From the NCBI GenBank assembly GCA_021772095.1, contig JADYXR010000011.1, positions 1 to 64,000 on the forward strand: a stretch of 64,000 nucleotides of DNA. The letters are read 5' to 3'. This DNA comes from Candidatus Obscuribacter sp. (lineage in GTDB: Bacteria > Cyanobacteriota > Vampirovibrionia > Obscuribacterales > Obscuribacteraceae). The notes under the pieces are model-generated. The model saw only the letters and a program-made list of their open reading frames with translations. It was not told the origin of the DNA and did no database searches. Positions 23,765 to 32,710 of the stretch are shown one piece after another (the first letter of the stretch is position 1; each line of letters begins with the position of its first letter). Made by a program: the position numbers and the translations under genes.

Positions 23765-24936
23765 ACGAACTATTAACCATCGACCCCAGCTGGCACAACA
23801 AACTCCGTGAACTGGCTCAGTATCCCGACTGGTACGTGCCGGTCATGGCTGATTCGCGAGCAGTTTTGTGGACCATCGATGGTGTTTGTCACTGGACTGC
23901 TCAGTCAGATAGAAGCTTGCCGGCAGAAGGTGAGTATCAGTGGTTGGAGATGCGTGGGCGTCACTTGCTTTCTGTGTTGCCGGAAGAGATGCAACGCTTA
24001 CTGTTCGATTGGGGTAAACCAAACAGCGTGCTGATCGAAGGCGAGCGCCTGGAGCTTCTTCGCAACATCGCGGCGTCGCTCGATTGCGAGGACGCAATAA
24101 ACACTCCAGGGCTGGAAGGCGGAGTCGACGCGGCACTCGCTCATTCATGGCTGGTGCTGTGCGAACATGACTTACCGTCTGTCATACAACATAAAGGATT
24201 AGATACGATCTGCGCTTTTACCGCAGTAGATGCGCTGGCGAGATTCATCGAATTGGAACCGGACAATCGCCATCTCATGGTTCGTTCGATCAATGGTGCC
24301 CAGCTTTTCGCTGAGTTGGACGCTCGCTCCGATTGGGATTGTCTCTGGGTAAATCCGCATAGAGAGCTAGAGTGTGCGCCACTTGCGCCCGAATCGGTGT
24401 ACGAGTTGACTCAGCATCGCGAGCCCCGTGCGGAAGGCAAAATTCTGAAGGCGAGAACGGTTGCAGAGATTCATCACTTTTTGGATGAGCGCGGGATGCT
24501 TCAAGATGAGCGCCAACACTCGATGGTGTATGTCGGCGACGAACTGGTGGCACAATATTCCGGAACTAAAGCTTTTGGTGAATCTATTAGTTTCGATTTC
24601 TATCCAGTTTCGGAAAGCGGATCCATTCTCGATTGGGGTTCCGGCGCTACCGAAATTCTGTGCACTGGAAAGCTGGCAGATGTTTTGAGACGGCGTCTGG
24701 CTCTCATCGAAGAACTGCCGCTCCCGCTGTCCGAATCTGATTCGCAGTACGTTCGAGTCGCGGTACTTTGGGCTCGCGAGCTGGAGAAGACACTAAACGA
24801 TGATCAGTCAGAACTATCTCGCCGGACACAACGCACCGCTGATGGTGCCAGATTTATAAGAGAGTTTCCCTGGATTAAAAAAAGAGACTTCATGAAAGAA
24901 GCAATTAAATTTTGCGATGGAGTTCTTTCGGCGTGA
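23752..24936 (+). CDS. Hypothetical protein, SseB-like (first of two paralogues)
   Basis: 394 residues, GTG start with GGAGGG six bases upstream. The N-terminal block DWYVPVM plus ICAFTAVDALARF, INGAQLF and LWVNPHREL recalls the SseB N-terminal domain (a VPV strand, an FTS-like motif and a VNP motif); this is a by-eye match. The C-terminal half shares motifs with the next gene: ARTVAEIHHFL/ARTLTEIEQWL, EILCTGKLA/AILCPGLLA, ARELEKTL/ARELEKML and RTADGARFIR/RTVEGAAFLR. The two are therefore divergent tandem duplicates. Predicted cytoplasmic; role unknown. Confidence 0.7.
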   Translation: MRSIDELLTIDPSWHNKLRELAQYPDWYVPVMADSRAVLWTIDGVCHWTAQSDRSLPAEGEYQWLEMRGRHLLSVLPEEMQRLLFDWGKPNSVLIEGERLELLRNIAASLDCEDAINTPGLEGGVDAALAHSWLVLCEHDLPSVIQHKGLDTICAFTAVDALARFIELEPDNRHLMVRSINGAQLFAELDARSDWDCLWVNPHRELECAPLAPESVYELTQHREPRAEGKILKARTVAEIHHFLDERGMLQDERQHSMVYVGDELVAQYSGTKAFGESISFDFYPVSESGSILDWGSGATEILCTGKLADVLRRRLALIEELPLPLSESDSQYVRVAVLWARELEKTLNDDQSELSRRTQRTADGARFIREFPWIKKRDFMKEAIKFCDGVLSA

Positions 24937-24981
24937 GTCGGAACATCATCGAACAGCGCAGATCAAATAACGGGATGAAAC

Positions 24982-26457
24982 ATGAATATCTGGGACGAAA
25001 TTTTTTACGGCGCGCTCGACAACGACATCAACTACTCATCGCCTGACCGATCACCGCAACCGACCTCGACGCAGCCCGCTTACTCAGAAGCTGCTCGAAA
25101 CTTGTTTATGGCGGCAGCCAAAGATGAGTCGCTACCAAACTTGCTGCGAAACATCTTGCAGAGCGACTGGTACGTGCCGGGAGATTCTGCTGAGTCGCTT
25201 CAGACAATAGTCGTGAAGCCTGGTGAATATCGACTGGTGCTGGAACCATCTCGCATTAAGAAGAACAAAAAATCCAAGGCTAATTTGACTGCCGCAAAAG
25301 ATGCACAAAACGGTATAGGCGGAAAATTGTTGCCCTTATATGCGGTGGCACCCGAAACGCCACCATTCGTTCTGGTAAATGGACGAACTCTCTTCGGCAG
25401 AGGTTCGGCCGGCGCTGATGGTCTGTTGGTTCATGTGAACGACGAAACTCCTTTTGAAATCGGCCGTCACCATTTTGACTTGATGGCTTCTCTAGCCGAG
25501 CAATGCGATCTAGAAGAAGTGATTGTTTCGCCCGGTCCCGATCAAGTTGCGAAACTCATGGCTGCTACGTGGTGGGTCGAGGGAAACGCTGAAGAAGAAG
25601 AAAACCAAGTAACAGCGAAAACAGTAATCAACGACTGTCGTGTTGCATGGGCACATACGGGTCCCGATCGTTCCGGGCTTGCCGGCTTCCGTCGCCAGAT
25701 CACGGGCGAAAACTTGTTCCGCGGAGTGATTAACAACCCAGCCGCGGACGGAATCGTGGTCAACGAGAAGCTTGGCATTGGCGACACGGCAATGTTCAAT
25801 CCGGTCTTTTCGCTTGAGTGCATTCAGGAAATGCTCAAGGGAAACGATCTACGGATCGGTGTCAAACCGCTTCCAGCACGGACCTTGACAGAAATAGAAC
25901 AATGGTTGCGGTGTCGCAGCTTCCCTTATCAGAATCGACGATACATTGATGCGTCATATGACGGGGAGGCTCTGGTGCGAGTAATGGTGCCGGAAGGCCA
26001 CGACTGGAATATGAACGAGAGTTTGGGCAATCAGTGCCGTCGAAAGCCGACCTGGAGCCCTGTTTTTAGTTTGCCGCCAGTTGAAACCAGGACACAATCA
26101 GGCTTCGGAGATGGCATATCGGCAATACTTTGCCCGGGATTATTAGCTCGAGATTTAAACGCATCAGCGTATCCTGACGGTGCTGATCCGAAGAAATATT
26201 GGAAGTGGGGCCGCAACCTGCTTTTCGGAAGGCTGTTGGACAAAAAAGATATTTCCATGTCAAAAGAACGCCTGGCTCTTGCCCGAGAACTGGAAAAAAT
26301 GCTGCCCGAAGGAGCTGATTGCATCCCGCGAGGAATGATGCGCACCGTCGAAGGTGCCGCGTTTCTAAGAAAGCATCCACATGGTGGCACGCGAATCTGG
26401 ATTGAAGGAACAGTGAAACAGGCTGAGCGGTATACAAAAACCTGGGTGCCGGCGTAA
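24982..26457 (+). CDS. Hypothetical protein, SseB-like (second paralogue)
   Basis: 491 residues. It starts 45 bases after its paralogue. An N-terminal extension precedes DWYVPGDS; then come two possible SseB-like units (FVLVNGRTLFGRG with LLVHVND, and GENLFRGVINNPAADGIVV), followed by the C-terminal block shared with the previous gene. A Lys-rich insertion (IKKNKKSKANL) lies near residue 90. No membrane segment. The gene ends the cluster; about 100 bases downstream is a 26-base tandem repeat and then the convergent gatA. Confidence 0.7.
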   Translation: MNIWDEIFYGALDNDINYSSPDRSPQPTSTQPAYSEAARNLFMAAAKDESLPNLLRNILQSDWYVPGDSAESLQTIVVKPGEYRLVLEPSRIKKNKKSKANLTAAKDAQNGIGGKLLPLYAVAPETPPFVLVNGRTLFGRGSAGADGLLVHVNDETPFEIGRHHFDLMASLAEQCDLEEVIVSPGPDQVAKLMAATWWVEGNAEEEENQVTAKTVINDCRVAWAHTGPDRSGLAGFRRQITGENLFRGVINNPAADGIVVNEKLGIGDTAMFNPVFSLECIQEMLKGNDLRIGVKPLPARTLTEIEQWLRCRSFPYQNRRYIDASYDGEALVRVMVPEGHDWNMNESLGNQCRRKPTWSPVFSLPPVETRTQSGFGDGISAILCPGLLARDLNASAYPDGADPKKYWKWGRNLLFGRLLDKKDISMSKERLALARELEKMLPEGADCIPRGMMRTVEGAAFLRKHPHGGTRIWIEGTVKQAERYTKTWVPA

Positions 26458-26528
26458 CTATTAAGGTCGAGGGACTCAAGCGGATTTGTTCGCGCGGCGC
26501 AGGTGGGTTGCGGTTGCGGCTGGGGTTG

Positions 26529-26632
26529 CAGCTGCGAGTTCACGTTGCTAGTGTTGCTTGCACGTTCGCGTTTTTAGTTTTGCTTGCAAGTTCGCGTTTT
26601 TAGTTTTGCTTGCAAGTTCGCGTTGCGCCTCA
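26529..26632. repeat. 26-bp tandem repeat between convergent genes, adjacent to the gatA stop
   Basis: Units beginning TGCTTGCA(A/C)GTTCGCG recur at 26555, 26581 and 26607, exactly 26 bases apart; a degenerate unit lies before them. The array ends within about a dozen bases of the gatA stop codon. The period is not a multiple of three, so it is not a coding repeat. Confidence 0.85.
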
Positions 26633-26634
26633 GT

Positions 26635-28158
26635 TTATCTTGCCACTGTCGCCAGAGGCGATCGCTTCGAAGCAAACCCAACAGATTTTTCAAAAGCATG
26701 AGCAACGGTCAACAGACGGGCGTCGGATAACTGCGGACCAACAAGCTGCATACCGATGGGCAGCCCTTCGCGGCCAAAGCCACAAGGCACCGAGATGCCA
26801 GGCAATCCGGCCAAATTTATTGGAATCGTTGCGATATCGCTCAAGTACATCGTCAAAGGATCGTCCGTTTTTTCACCTAAACCAAACGCTACCGTGGGTG
26901 ATGTCGGCGAAATCAGCACATCATATTTTTCGAACGCCTTATCAAACGCTTCTTTGATAAGCCGACGAACTTGTTGCGCTTTCTTGTAATAGGCATCGTA
27001 ATAGCCGGTGCTCAAAGCGTAGGTCCCAAGCATGATCCGGCGTTTTACTTCAGCACCGAAACCAGCTGATCTGGTGGACATATACATTGACATCAAATCT
27101 TGCGAATCTTTGTCACGCGCACCATATCTGACACCATCGTAGCGAGAAAGATTGGCGCTGGCTTCCGCGGTGGCGATAATGTAATAAACCGGAAGCGCAA
27201 TATCAAGGTGATCGACTTTCACTTCGTCGACTTCGGCACCAAGTTCTTTAAATACCTTGATACCGTTTTCGGTGGCAGCCCTGACTTCTGATTCCAAACC
27301 TTCGCCGAGCAAATCGTTTAAAACGCCGATTTTGATTCCTTTAAGAGAACCATCATGACCGGTAAGCGACTTGGCGAAATTCATATCCAGTGCAGGATAC
27401 TTCTTCGTGTTGAACTTTCCAAACGGATCGTCGATTGATGTAGAGTCCTTCGGATCTTTGCCGACGATTACCGCAAGGGCGAGTGCACAATCTTCAACGG
27501 AGTTTCCAAAAGGTCCGATTTGATCGAGACTGGAAGCGTATGCCACCAGACCAAAACGTGATACTAAACCATAAGTTGGTTTCATTCCGACGATGCCGCA
27601 GAATGACGCGGGCAATCTAATCGATCCACCGGTATCCGATCCAAAACCAATCGATGAATAGCCGGAAGCCACAGCTACAGCCGGTCCGCCCGAACTGCCA
27701 CCAGGTACCTTTTTCAAATTCCATGGGTTACGCGTGATCGAAAACGCAGAGTTTTCGTTCGACGACCCCATGGCAAACTCATCAAGGTTACCCTTGCCTA
27801 TACAGACTGCGCCTGCTTCGAAGAGTCGATTTGCCGAGGTCGCCTGATAAGGCGGTTTAAAATTTTCCAGAATTTTGCTTCCGCAAGTAGTCGGATAATC
27901 AGGTACGCAAATATTGTCCTTGAGACAAATCGGCACCCCGCCTAAGGCCGGCAACTCGCCACCACTTGCGAAATTCTTATCGACAGCATCCGCTTGTTTC
28001 AGCGCCAACTCTTCGGTCAGACAAATAAACGCATTGGTTTCTTTGTCATTCCGCTTGGCGTGCTCAATATGCAAGGTCGCGACTTCGCGTGCGGAAATCT
28101 GTTTCGAGCTGATTAGCTGCTTAATTTCCGAAATAGTTTTGCCGATCACATCAGTCAT
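26635..28158 (-). CDS. gatA: Asp-tRNA(Asn)/Glu-tRNA(Gln) amidotransferase subunit A
   Basis: Amidase subunit of the GatCAB complex, which releases ammonia from glutamine to convert mischarged Glu-tRNA(Gln) or Asp-tRNA(Asn). 507 residues. The amidase-signature triad is complete: Lys80 (CLKDN), cis-Ser155 (GGSSGGP) and nucleophile Ser179 (SDTGGS). The C-terminal region LPGISVPCGF...GLPIGMQLVG is typical. gatB and gatC are not in the window. It follows fabF on the same strand by 40 bases and is probably in the same transcript. Confidence 0.95.
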   Translation of the reverse strand: MTDVIGKTISEIKQLISSKQISAREVATLHIEHAKRNDKETNAFICLTEELALKQADAVDKNFASGGELPALGGVPICLKDNICVPDYPTTCGSKILENFKPPYQATSANRLFEAGAVCIGKGNLDEFAMGSSNENSAFSITRNPWNLKKVPGGSSGGPAVAVASGYSSIGFGSDTGGSIRLPASFCGIVGMKPTYGLVSRFGLVAYASSLDQIGPFGNSVEDCALALAVIVGKDPKDSTSIDDPFGKFNTKKYPALDMNFAKSLTGHDGSLKGIKIGVLNDLLGEGLESEVRAATENGIKVFKELGAEVDEVKVDHLDIALPVYYIIATAEASANLSRYDGVRYGARDKDSQDLMSMYMSTRSAGFGAEVKRRIMLGTYALSTGYYDAYYKKAQQVRRLIKEAFDKAFEKYDVLISPTSPTVAFGLGEKTDDPLTMYLSDIATIPINLAGLPGISVPCGFGREGLPIGMQLVGPQLSDARLLTVAHAFEKSVGFASKRSPLATVAR

Positions 28159-28198
28159 TATTCAATTCTTTTATCTGAGGTCAGTTTTGTACGCAGTT

Positions 28199-29452
28199 CT
28201 ATTCGTATTTTTTGAACAACAAACTGCCGTTATGCCCGCCAAAGCCGAAGCTGTTGGACATGGCATATCTCAGATTTTGACCGGTAAGCGTCTTATTCGG
28301 AACGTAGTTTAAATCGCATTCCGGACCCGGATTATCTAAATTGATTGTGGCGGGAACGGTCGAATGTTTGATTGCCAGCACAGTTGCTGCAGCTTCAATT
28401 GCCCCAGCCGCACCAAGTAGGTGACCGGTCATCGACTTGGTCGAGCTGATCATCAGCTTATGCGATGTGGCGTGTTCGCCGAATATAGTTTTAATGGCCC
28501 GCGTTTCGGCAACATCACCCAGTGGTGTGGACGTGCCGTGAGCATTAATGTAATCAACTTCTTCGGGCTTGACGCCGCCTTGTTTGAGCGCTAGTTTCAT
28601 GGCGCGACTGGCACCATTCCCATCACCGCAAGGTGCGACGATGTCGTAAGCGTCGCCTGTCATGCCGTATCCGACAATCTCAGCGTAAATATTAGCGCCG
28701 CGTGCTTTAGCGTGTTCGAGTTCTTCAAGTATGAGAACCGCGCCACCTTCGCCCATGACAAAGCCATCGCGATCCTTATCGAATGGACGGCTTGCCTTTT
28801 CAGGTTCGTGATTGCGAGTTGACAGCGTTCTTGCCGAAGCGAAGCCTGCCATCACCAGTGATACTATCGGCGCTTCCGAACCGCCGGCAAACATGACATC
28901 AGCATAATCGCGTTCAATAAAGCTTGCCGCGTCGCCGATCGAATGCGTCGACGTCGCGCATGCAGTGACTTGACAGAGGTTTGGTCCTTTGGCATTGTGC
29001 AGCATGGACACCCAACCGGCCGCCATGTTCACAATAATCATCGGCACCGTAAATGGTGAGATGCCCTTCGGACCTTTCTCAGACAGAAGTTTGAATTGCG
29101 ATTCAATCGTGGTGAATCCACCAGCGGCGCTGCCAATTACGACACCGACCCGCTCGGGATCGTCCTTGGTCAGATCGATTGCAGCATCCTCAACAGCCAG
29201 CTTCGCTGCAGCAACCGCAAAATGTATAAAACGATCCGCTCGTTTTATCACCTTGAAGTCCATATACTGCGTAGCATCGAACTCGGTTATTTCACCTGCA
29301 ATACGACAGGCCGATCGAAGTTTTTCATCGACCCGCGTGACCGGTCCAATACCGGAGCGACCGTTAACAATCCCATCCCAGAATTGGTCTTTGCCAATTC
29401 CTAGTGACGTGACTGGTCCGATTCCTGTAATAACAACGCGACGTTTAGTCAT
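28199..29452 (-). CDS. fabF: 3-oxoacyl-[acyl-carrier-protein] synthase II
   Basis: Condensing enzyme of fatty-acid elongation. 417 residues. The Cys-His-His active site is intact: Cys165 (TACATSTH), His305 (NAHGTSTPLGD) and His344 (MTGHLLGAAG); the Lys in SSTKSMTG is also conserved. AGGA lies a few bases before the ATG. It follows acpP, the usual gene order. Confidence 0.96.
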   Translation of the reverse strand: MTKRRVVITGIGPVTSLGIGKDQFWDGIVNGRSGIGPVTRVDEKLRSACRIAGEITEFDATQYMDFKVIKRADRFIHFAVAAAKLAVEDAAIDLTKDDPERVGVVIGSAAGGFTTIESQFKLLSEKGPKGISPFTVPMIIVNMAAGWVSMLHNAKGPNLCQVTACATSTHSIGDAASFIERDYADVMFAGGSEAPIVSLVMAGFASARTLSTRNHEPEKASRPFDKDRDGFVMGEGGAVLILEELEHAKARGANIYAEIVGYGMTGDAYDIVAPCGDGNGASRAMKLALKQGGVKPEEVDYINAHGTSTPLGDVAETRAIKTIFGEHATSHKLMISSTKSMTGHLLGAAGAIEAAATVLAIKHSTVPATINLDNPGPECDLNYVPNKTLTGQNLRYAMSNSFGFGGHNGSLLFKKYE

Positions 29453-29490
29453 TTAATCCTGATTCCAAAGCATAGAATCCGGAACTTAGA

Positions 29491-29566
29491 GGCGTTAAAA
29501 CGCCCCTGCAGTGCCGCAATTCATTTGCCAAATTCGACTAGATCCGTTCCGGCGGCTTTTGCCGCC
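29491..29566 (-). promoter_or_regulatory. Two small hairpins between acpP and fabF
   Basis: GGCGTT-AA-AACGCC (29491-29504) and GGCGGC-TTTT-GCCGCC (29551-29566) are both perfect six-base-pair stems in the acpP-fabF gap. Neither has a good T tract on the minus strand. They could be partial terminators or stabilisers that let acpP be expressed more strongly than fabF. Confidence 0.4.
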
Positions 29567-29591
29567 TTCACTAATCCGCTTTTCGACGAAT

Positions 29592-29831
29592 TTAAAGGTG
29601 ACCCGAGATGTATTTGACTGCTTCGCCGACAGTTGTGATTTTCTCAGCTTCTTCATCCGGAATTTCCATTCCGAATTCTTCTTCGAGTGCCATCACAAGT
29701 TCAACTTGATCGAGCGAATCAGCGCCTAGATCTTTTGTGAAACTCGCTTCCATATTTACTTCGTCAATGTTGACGTTCAATTGGGCAACGGCCACCTTCT
29801 TGACCCGTTCGAAGGCTTCCTTCTCATCCAT
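29592..29831 (-). CDS. acpP: Acyl carrier protein
   Basis: 79 residues from the ATG at 29831. GGGGG seven bases upstream supports this start; a longer frame from TTG at 29846 would include that site. The phosphopantetheine serine is Ser39 in [19 protein letters not shown], the standard motif. The protein is acidic, as expected, and carries acyl chains for FabG and FabF encoded on either side. Confidence 0.95.
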   Translation of the reverse strand: MDEKEAFERVKKVAVAQLNVNIDEVNMEASFTKDLGADSLDQVELVMALEEEFGMEIPDEEAEKITTVGEAVKYISGHL

Positions 29832-29962
29832 TACAATAACCCCCAAAGTTCGAACCGACAGGCACGCTAAATTATTGGCTACTAAGCCGTGCCAAGGGCA
29901 ACTAGAATATCACGTCGACTATCAACAATCATTCTTGCGCACCTCTCAATTCTTACGCTACT

Positions 29963-30739
29963 TTACGTATAAAGACCGCCATTGACTTCCAACGTTTGAC
30001 CGGTAACGTAGGAGCCTGGACCGGCGAAGAACAACACGGCAGCTGCAATGTCATCCGGACTGCCCATACGACCGAGCGGAACTTTACTGAGAATTGCGTT
30101 AATAATTTCCTCTTTTAATTTTTTGGTCATGTCGGTGTCGATAAATCCAGGTGCAACTGCATTACAGGTGATATTGCGCGAGGCGTATTCGAGTGCGACT
30201 GTTTTGGTTAGACCAATCAAACCGCTCTTTGCGGCGGCGTAGTTGACCTGGCCAAAGTTGCCATGAACACCGGTAGTCGACGCAATGTTGATAATGCGTC
30301 CACTTCTTTGTTTACTCATGACCTTGAGAACTGCTTTAGACACTTTGAAAGCAGATGTCAGATTGGTGTCGATTACCATCTGCCATTCGTCTTCAGACAT
30401 CCGCATGATCAAATTGTCTCTGGTGATACCAGCGTTATTGACGAGAACGTCAACCCGCCCCCATTCCTTCATCACACCCTCGATCAGAGTGTCGATGCTT
30501 TCGGTTTTTGTCACATCGCAAACCAATCCGAGCGTTTCGCCGCCCGCATCCTTCAATTCTTTCGCGGTGGCTTTGCATGTTTCTTCATTAATGTCAGAAA
30601 TGACGACTCTGGCGCCTTCTTTCAAAAATGCCTCAGCAATCGAGCGACCTATTCCTCTTCCGGAACCGGTAATTAGTGCAACCTGATCTTTCAATTTCTT
30701 CTGGTCCTCTTGGCGAACGGGCATTGTATCGGTGGTCAT
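29963..30739 (-). CDS. fabG: 3-oxoacyl-[acyl-carrier-protein] reductase
   Basis: NADPH-dependent reductase of fatty-acid elongation, a short-chain dehydrogenase. 258 residues. The cofactor glycines GSGRGIG (25-31), NNAG and the catalytic Ser154-Tyr167-Lys171 are present, as are the family ends FIDTDMT and GQTLEVNGG. The 15-residue N-terminal extension is polar. It is the first gene of fabG-acpP-fabF-gatA; its promoter should lie in the palindrome-rich upstream region. Confidence 0.93.
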   Translation of the reverse strand: MTTDTMPVRQEDQKKLKDQVALITGSGRGIGRSIAEAFLKEGARVVISDINEETCKATAKELKDAGGETLGLVCDVTKTESIDTLIEGVMKEWGRVDVLVNNAGITRDNLIMRMSEDEWQMVIDTNLTSAFKVSKAVLKVMSKQRSGRIINIASTTGVHGNFGQVNYAAAKSGLIGLTKTVALEYASRNITCNAVAPGFIDTDMTKKLKEEIINAILSKVPLGRMGSPDDIAAAVLFFAGPGSYVTGQTLEVNGGLYT

Positions 30740-31523
30740 TTTTTCACACTATCCTTATTAGATCCGTTCCGTGGCAAGTCCATACGTCGGACGCAGAAAT
30801 GATAAACCAGGTGTCACTCAATAGTTGCCACAGGACCGTAAATCTATCGATCCTGTAACGCGGATTGCGGCATAGAACTTCGTTTTGTCAGGACAAAACC
30901 ACAGGCACTTTGGTGAGCGCGGACGGCCGGGCCGACCTGTTTGAACGCGCCAGCCCGTTATCCTGAGCCAGCGACATTCGATAAACTACGCTCACTCCCG
31001 CGGTTGCTCGAAACGTAGCCCGTCGCGCACCGCGATCGCCCAGTAACAACAGATCTCGCTGTCTTTTTCGAAGCAGTTTGGTGTGTCCCTTATAAGGGAT
31101 GAATCGACGGTTTTTGTCCCTAAGGAAGAGTCCTGTTCAAGGGACCAATAGGCGTTTTTTGTCCCATATTTGCGACAACAAATCGACTGTCCCATATGTG
31201 GGACAGTTTCAGCATGTCGATGTTTTGTCCCACATATGGGCCATTCCCATATATGGGACAAAATGAGCATGACGTGTTGCCTCAAATAAGAATCGTACCC
31301 GCCTGATTTGTCCCATATATGGGAACTGACCATTCGAGCATCAACGACTTGAAGCTCGACCGATGTCAATACGCGGATGCCGAGCAATACATCAGCATCA
31401 CAAAAAGCGTGCCAAACGGAATCTACTCTGGCTGAAACGAATGAACTCATTACAGCGAAGTCGGGTCTAGAGCTGGATTACAGCGAGGTCCGGCCTAGAG
31501 CTCGATTATAAGTGAGGTCGGGC
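30740..31523. other. Long non-coding region with palindrome array and 28-bp repeats
   Basis: Nearly 780 bases without a supported gene, between the fabG start and the ADP-ribosylglycohydrolase stop. A 152-codon minus frame covers the palindromes, but its residues are simply the palindromes translated (recurrent SHIW) and it has no ribosome site. The palindromes and repeats are listed separately. The fabG promoter should be close to 30750-30850, but no clear -35/-10 pair is visible. Confidence 0.5.
31082..31325. repeat. Array of GTCCC-n-GGGAC palindromes (six elements in 244 bp)
   Basis: Elements: TCCCTTATAAGGGA (31084-31097, perfect); GTCCCT/AGGGAC stem (31114-31143); TTGTC/GACAA with CCCATATTTGC inside (31158-31177); CTGTCCCA-TATG-TGGGACAG (31186-31205); a nearly symmetric 43-base compound palindrome made of two half-elements with TTTTGTCCCA and TGGGACAAAA at its ends (31221-31263); and TCCCATATATGGGA (31310-31323, perfect). 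The consensus is TTTGTCCCATATATGGGACA. Confidence 0.9.
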
Positions 31524-31526
31524 CTA
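31449..31526. repeat. 28-bp tandem repeat anchored at a stop codon
   Basis: Three copies: 31449-31476, 31477-31504 and 31505-31526, with a one-base longer spacing in the last. Each copy contains, on the minus strand, TAG followed by (G/A)CC(C/G)GAC(C/T)TC. In the copy next to the gene that TAG is the stop codon of the ADP-ribosylglycohydrolase-like gene itself. Confidence 0.85.
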
Positions 31527-32543
31527 CTGCCACAAGTTGATCAGACCTTCGATCACTTGCTCGATGCGCTCGCGTTCTTTGATTTGCTCCATCCAGCGTG
31601 CCGGAATCTTGCCTACGCCGTGATAGGCACCGGCTAAGGCGCCCACGATGCACGCGGCTGTATCGGTATCACCGCCTACGCGGGCGGCCGCACAGATGGC
31701 TTCTTCCAGGTCGTGCCTGTAGATCAAGAAAATACCGACAGAAGTCGGAACGCATTCCATGACGCTCGATTGCACATTGACCAGCGAATACGGCAGGTCT
31801 TGAGCGGGCTTCGAATAATCCAGGTCAGGAGCGATGTCGTCCCAGAAATCAGCGAATCTTTCGTCGATGGTTTTAGCGAGCGCGAATTCCTTATGTACGA
31901 AGTTTCGAACCTGACTTTCGGTTTCGATTCTTTCGCCAATGATGAAATTGTGGACCAGATCGGCAATAACCGTCGAAGCAGCAGCAACCGATGTGTTGCT
32001 ATGCGACATGCCCGCTTGCGTCATGGCAAGCTGCTTTCTGGTTTCCTGGTCGATAGGCAGACAGCCGATCGGAAACGCCCGTGCGGCTCCGCTGACATGT
32101 GTGCTCTCGGGCTCGTCGTCGACAAGCGGGCTGTCATCTGCCATGCGCCGAAGCGCTGCCAGACAAAGCGGTCCAGGACCGCCTTCAAGGAAATTGTCGC
32201 ACTCGAGAAGCTCCGTGTAGCGCCCTTTCAGCTCGCCAGGTTGAAGCTTTCCGCCCGACGCAATCAGCGTCTCCGCCAGAGCCAGTCCCAGTTCAGCATC
32301 GGCATGAATATCGCCAGCCTTATGGTCAGGCATGTGGCTCTTCGACAAACCCGGCACAAAATCACGCAGCACCGAAATTCCCGCGGTCGCGAGAATCTCT
32401 TTATGGTTCAGCCCCACGCAACTTCCGCCAAGCGAACTGCCACAACAAGCACCCCAGATGGCGCCACGAAGCCGATCTTTCATCTCTTCGCTAAGCTTCT
32501 TATCCGTCAACTCTTTCACCTCCGAACGCATCCTTGTCAGCAA
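31524..32543 (-). CDS. ADP-ribosylglycohydrolase family protein
   Basis: 339 residues from a TTG; an ATG four codons in is equally possible. The fold signature is present: GAIWGACCGSSLGG at the N-terminus and VGGDTDTAACIVGALAGAYHG near the C-terminus, which carries the second metal-binding Asp/Thr set. In classical DraG/ARH enzymes the first metal set is TDDT followed by a hydrophobic helix; here the equivalent position reads HADAELGLALAETL, so two or three ligands differ. It may be a catalytically altered or different-substrate member. A 28-base tandem repeat starts at the stop codon. Confidence 0.8.
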   Translation of the reverse strand: MLTRMRSEVKELTDKKLSEEMKDRLRGAIWGACCGSSLGGSCVGLNHKEILATAGISVLRDFVPGLSKSHMPDHKAGDIHADAELGLALAETLIASGGKLQPGELKGRYTELLECDNFLEGGPGPLCLAALRRMADDSPLVDDEPESTHVSGAARAFPIGCLPIDQETRKQLAMTQAGMSHSNTSVAAASTVIADLVHNFIIGERIETESQVRNFVHKEFALAKTIDERFADFWDDIAPDLDYSKPAQDLPYSLVNVQSSVMECVPTSVGIFLIYRHDLEEAICAAARVGGDTDTAACIVGALAGAYHGVGKIPARWMEQIKERERIEQVIEGLINLWQ

Positions 32544-32710
32544 GCACTAACGGGATGTGAGAAATCTCAGCCTTAAATTATGCCAGGTTATGGAATCTAA
32601 GAGGATGCATTTAAGGCTCTTGAAGACAGCTCAATCTCACCTTGTCACGCCGTTTATTTTCTTTCAGGGAATAGTAGAGCAAGCACACAACAGAAACCGC
32701 GAAGGGGTGA

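Noticed and set aside
30992..31450. 152-codon minus-strand frame across the palindrome array
   Set aside because: Its repeated SHIW/PHM residues are just the palindromes translated; no ribosome site or family resemblance.
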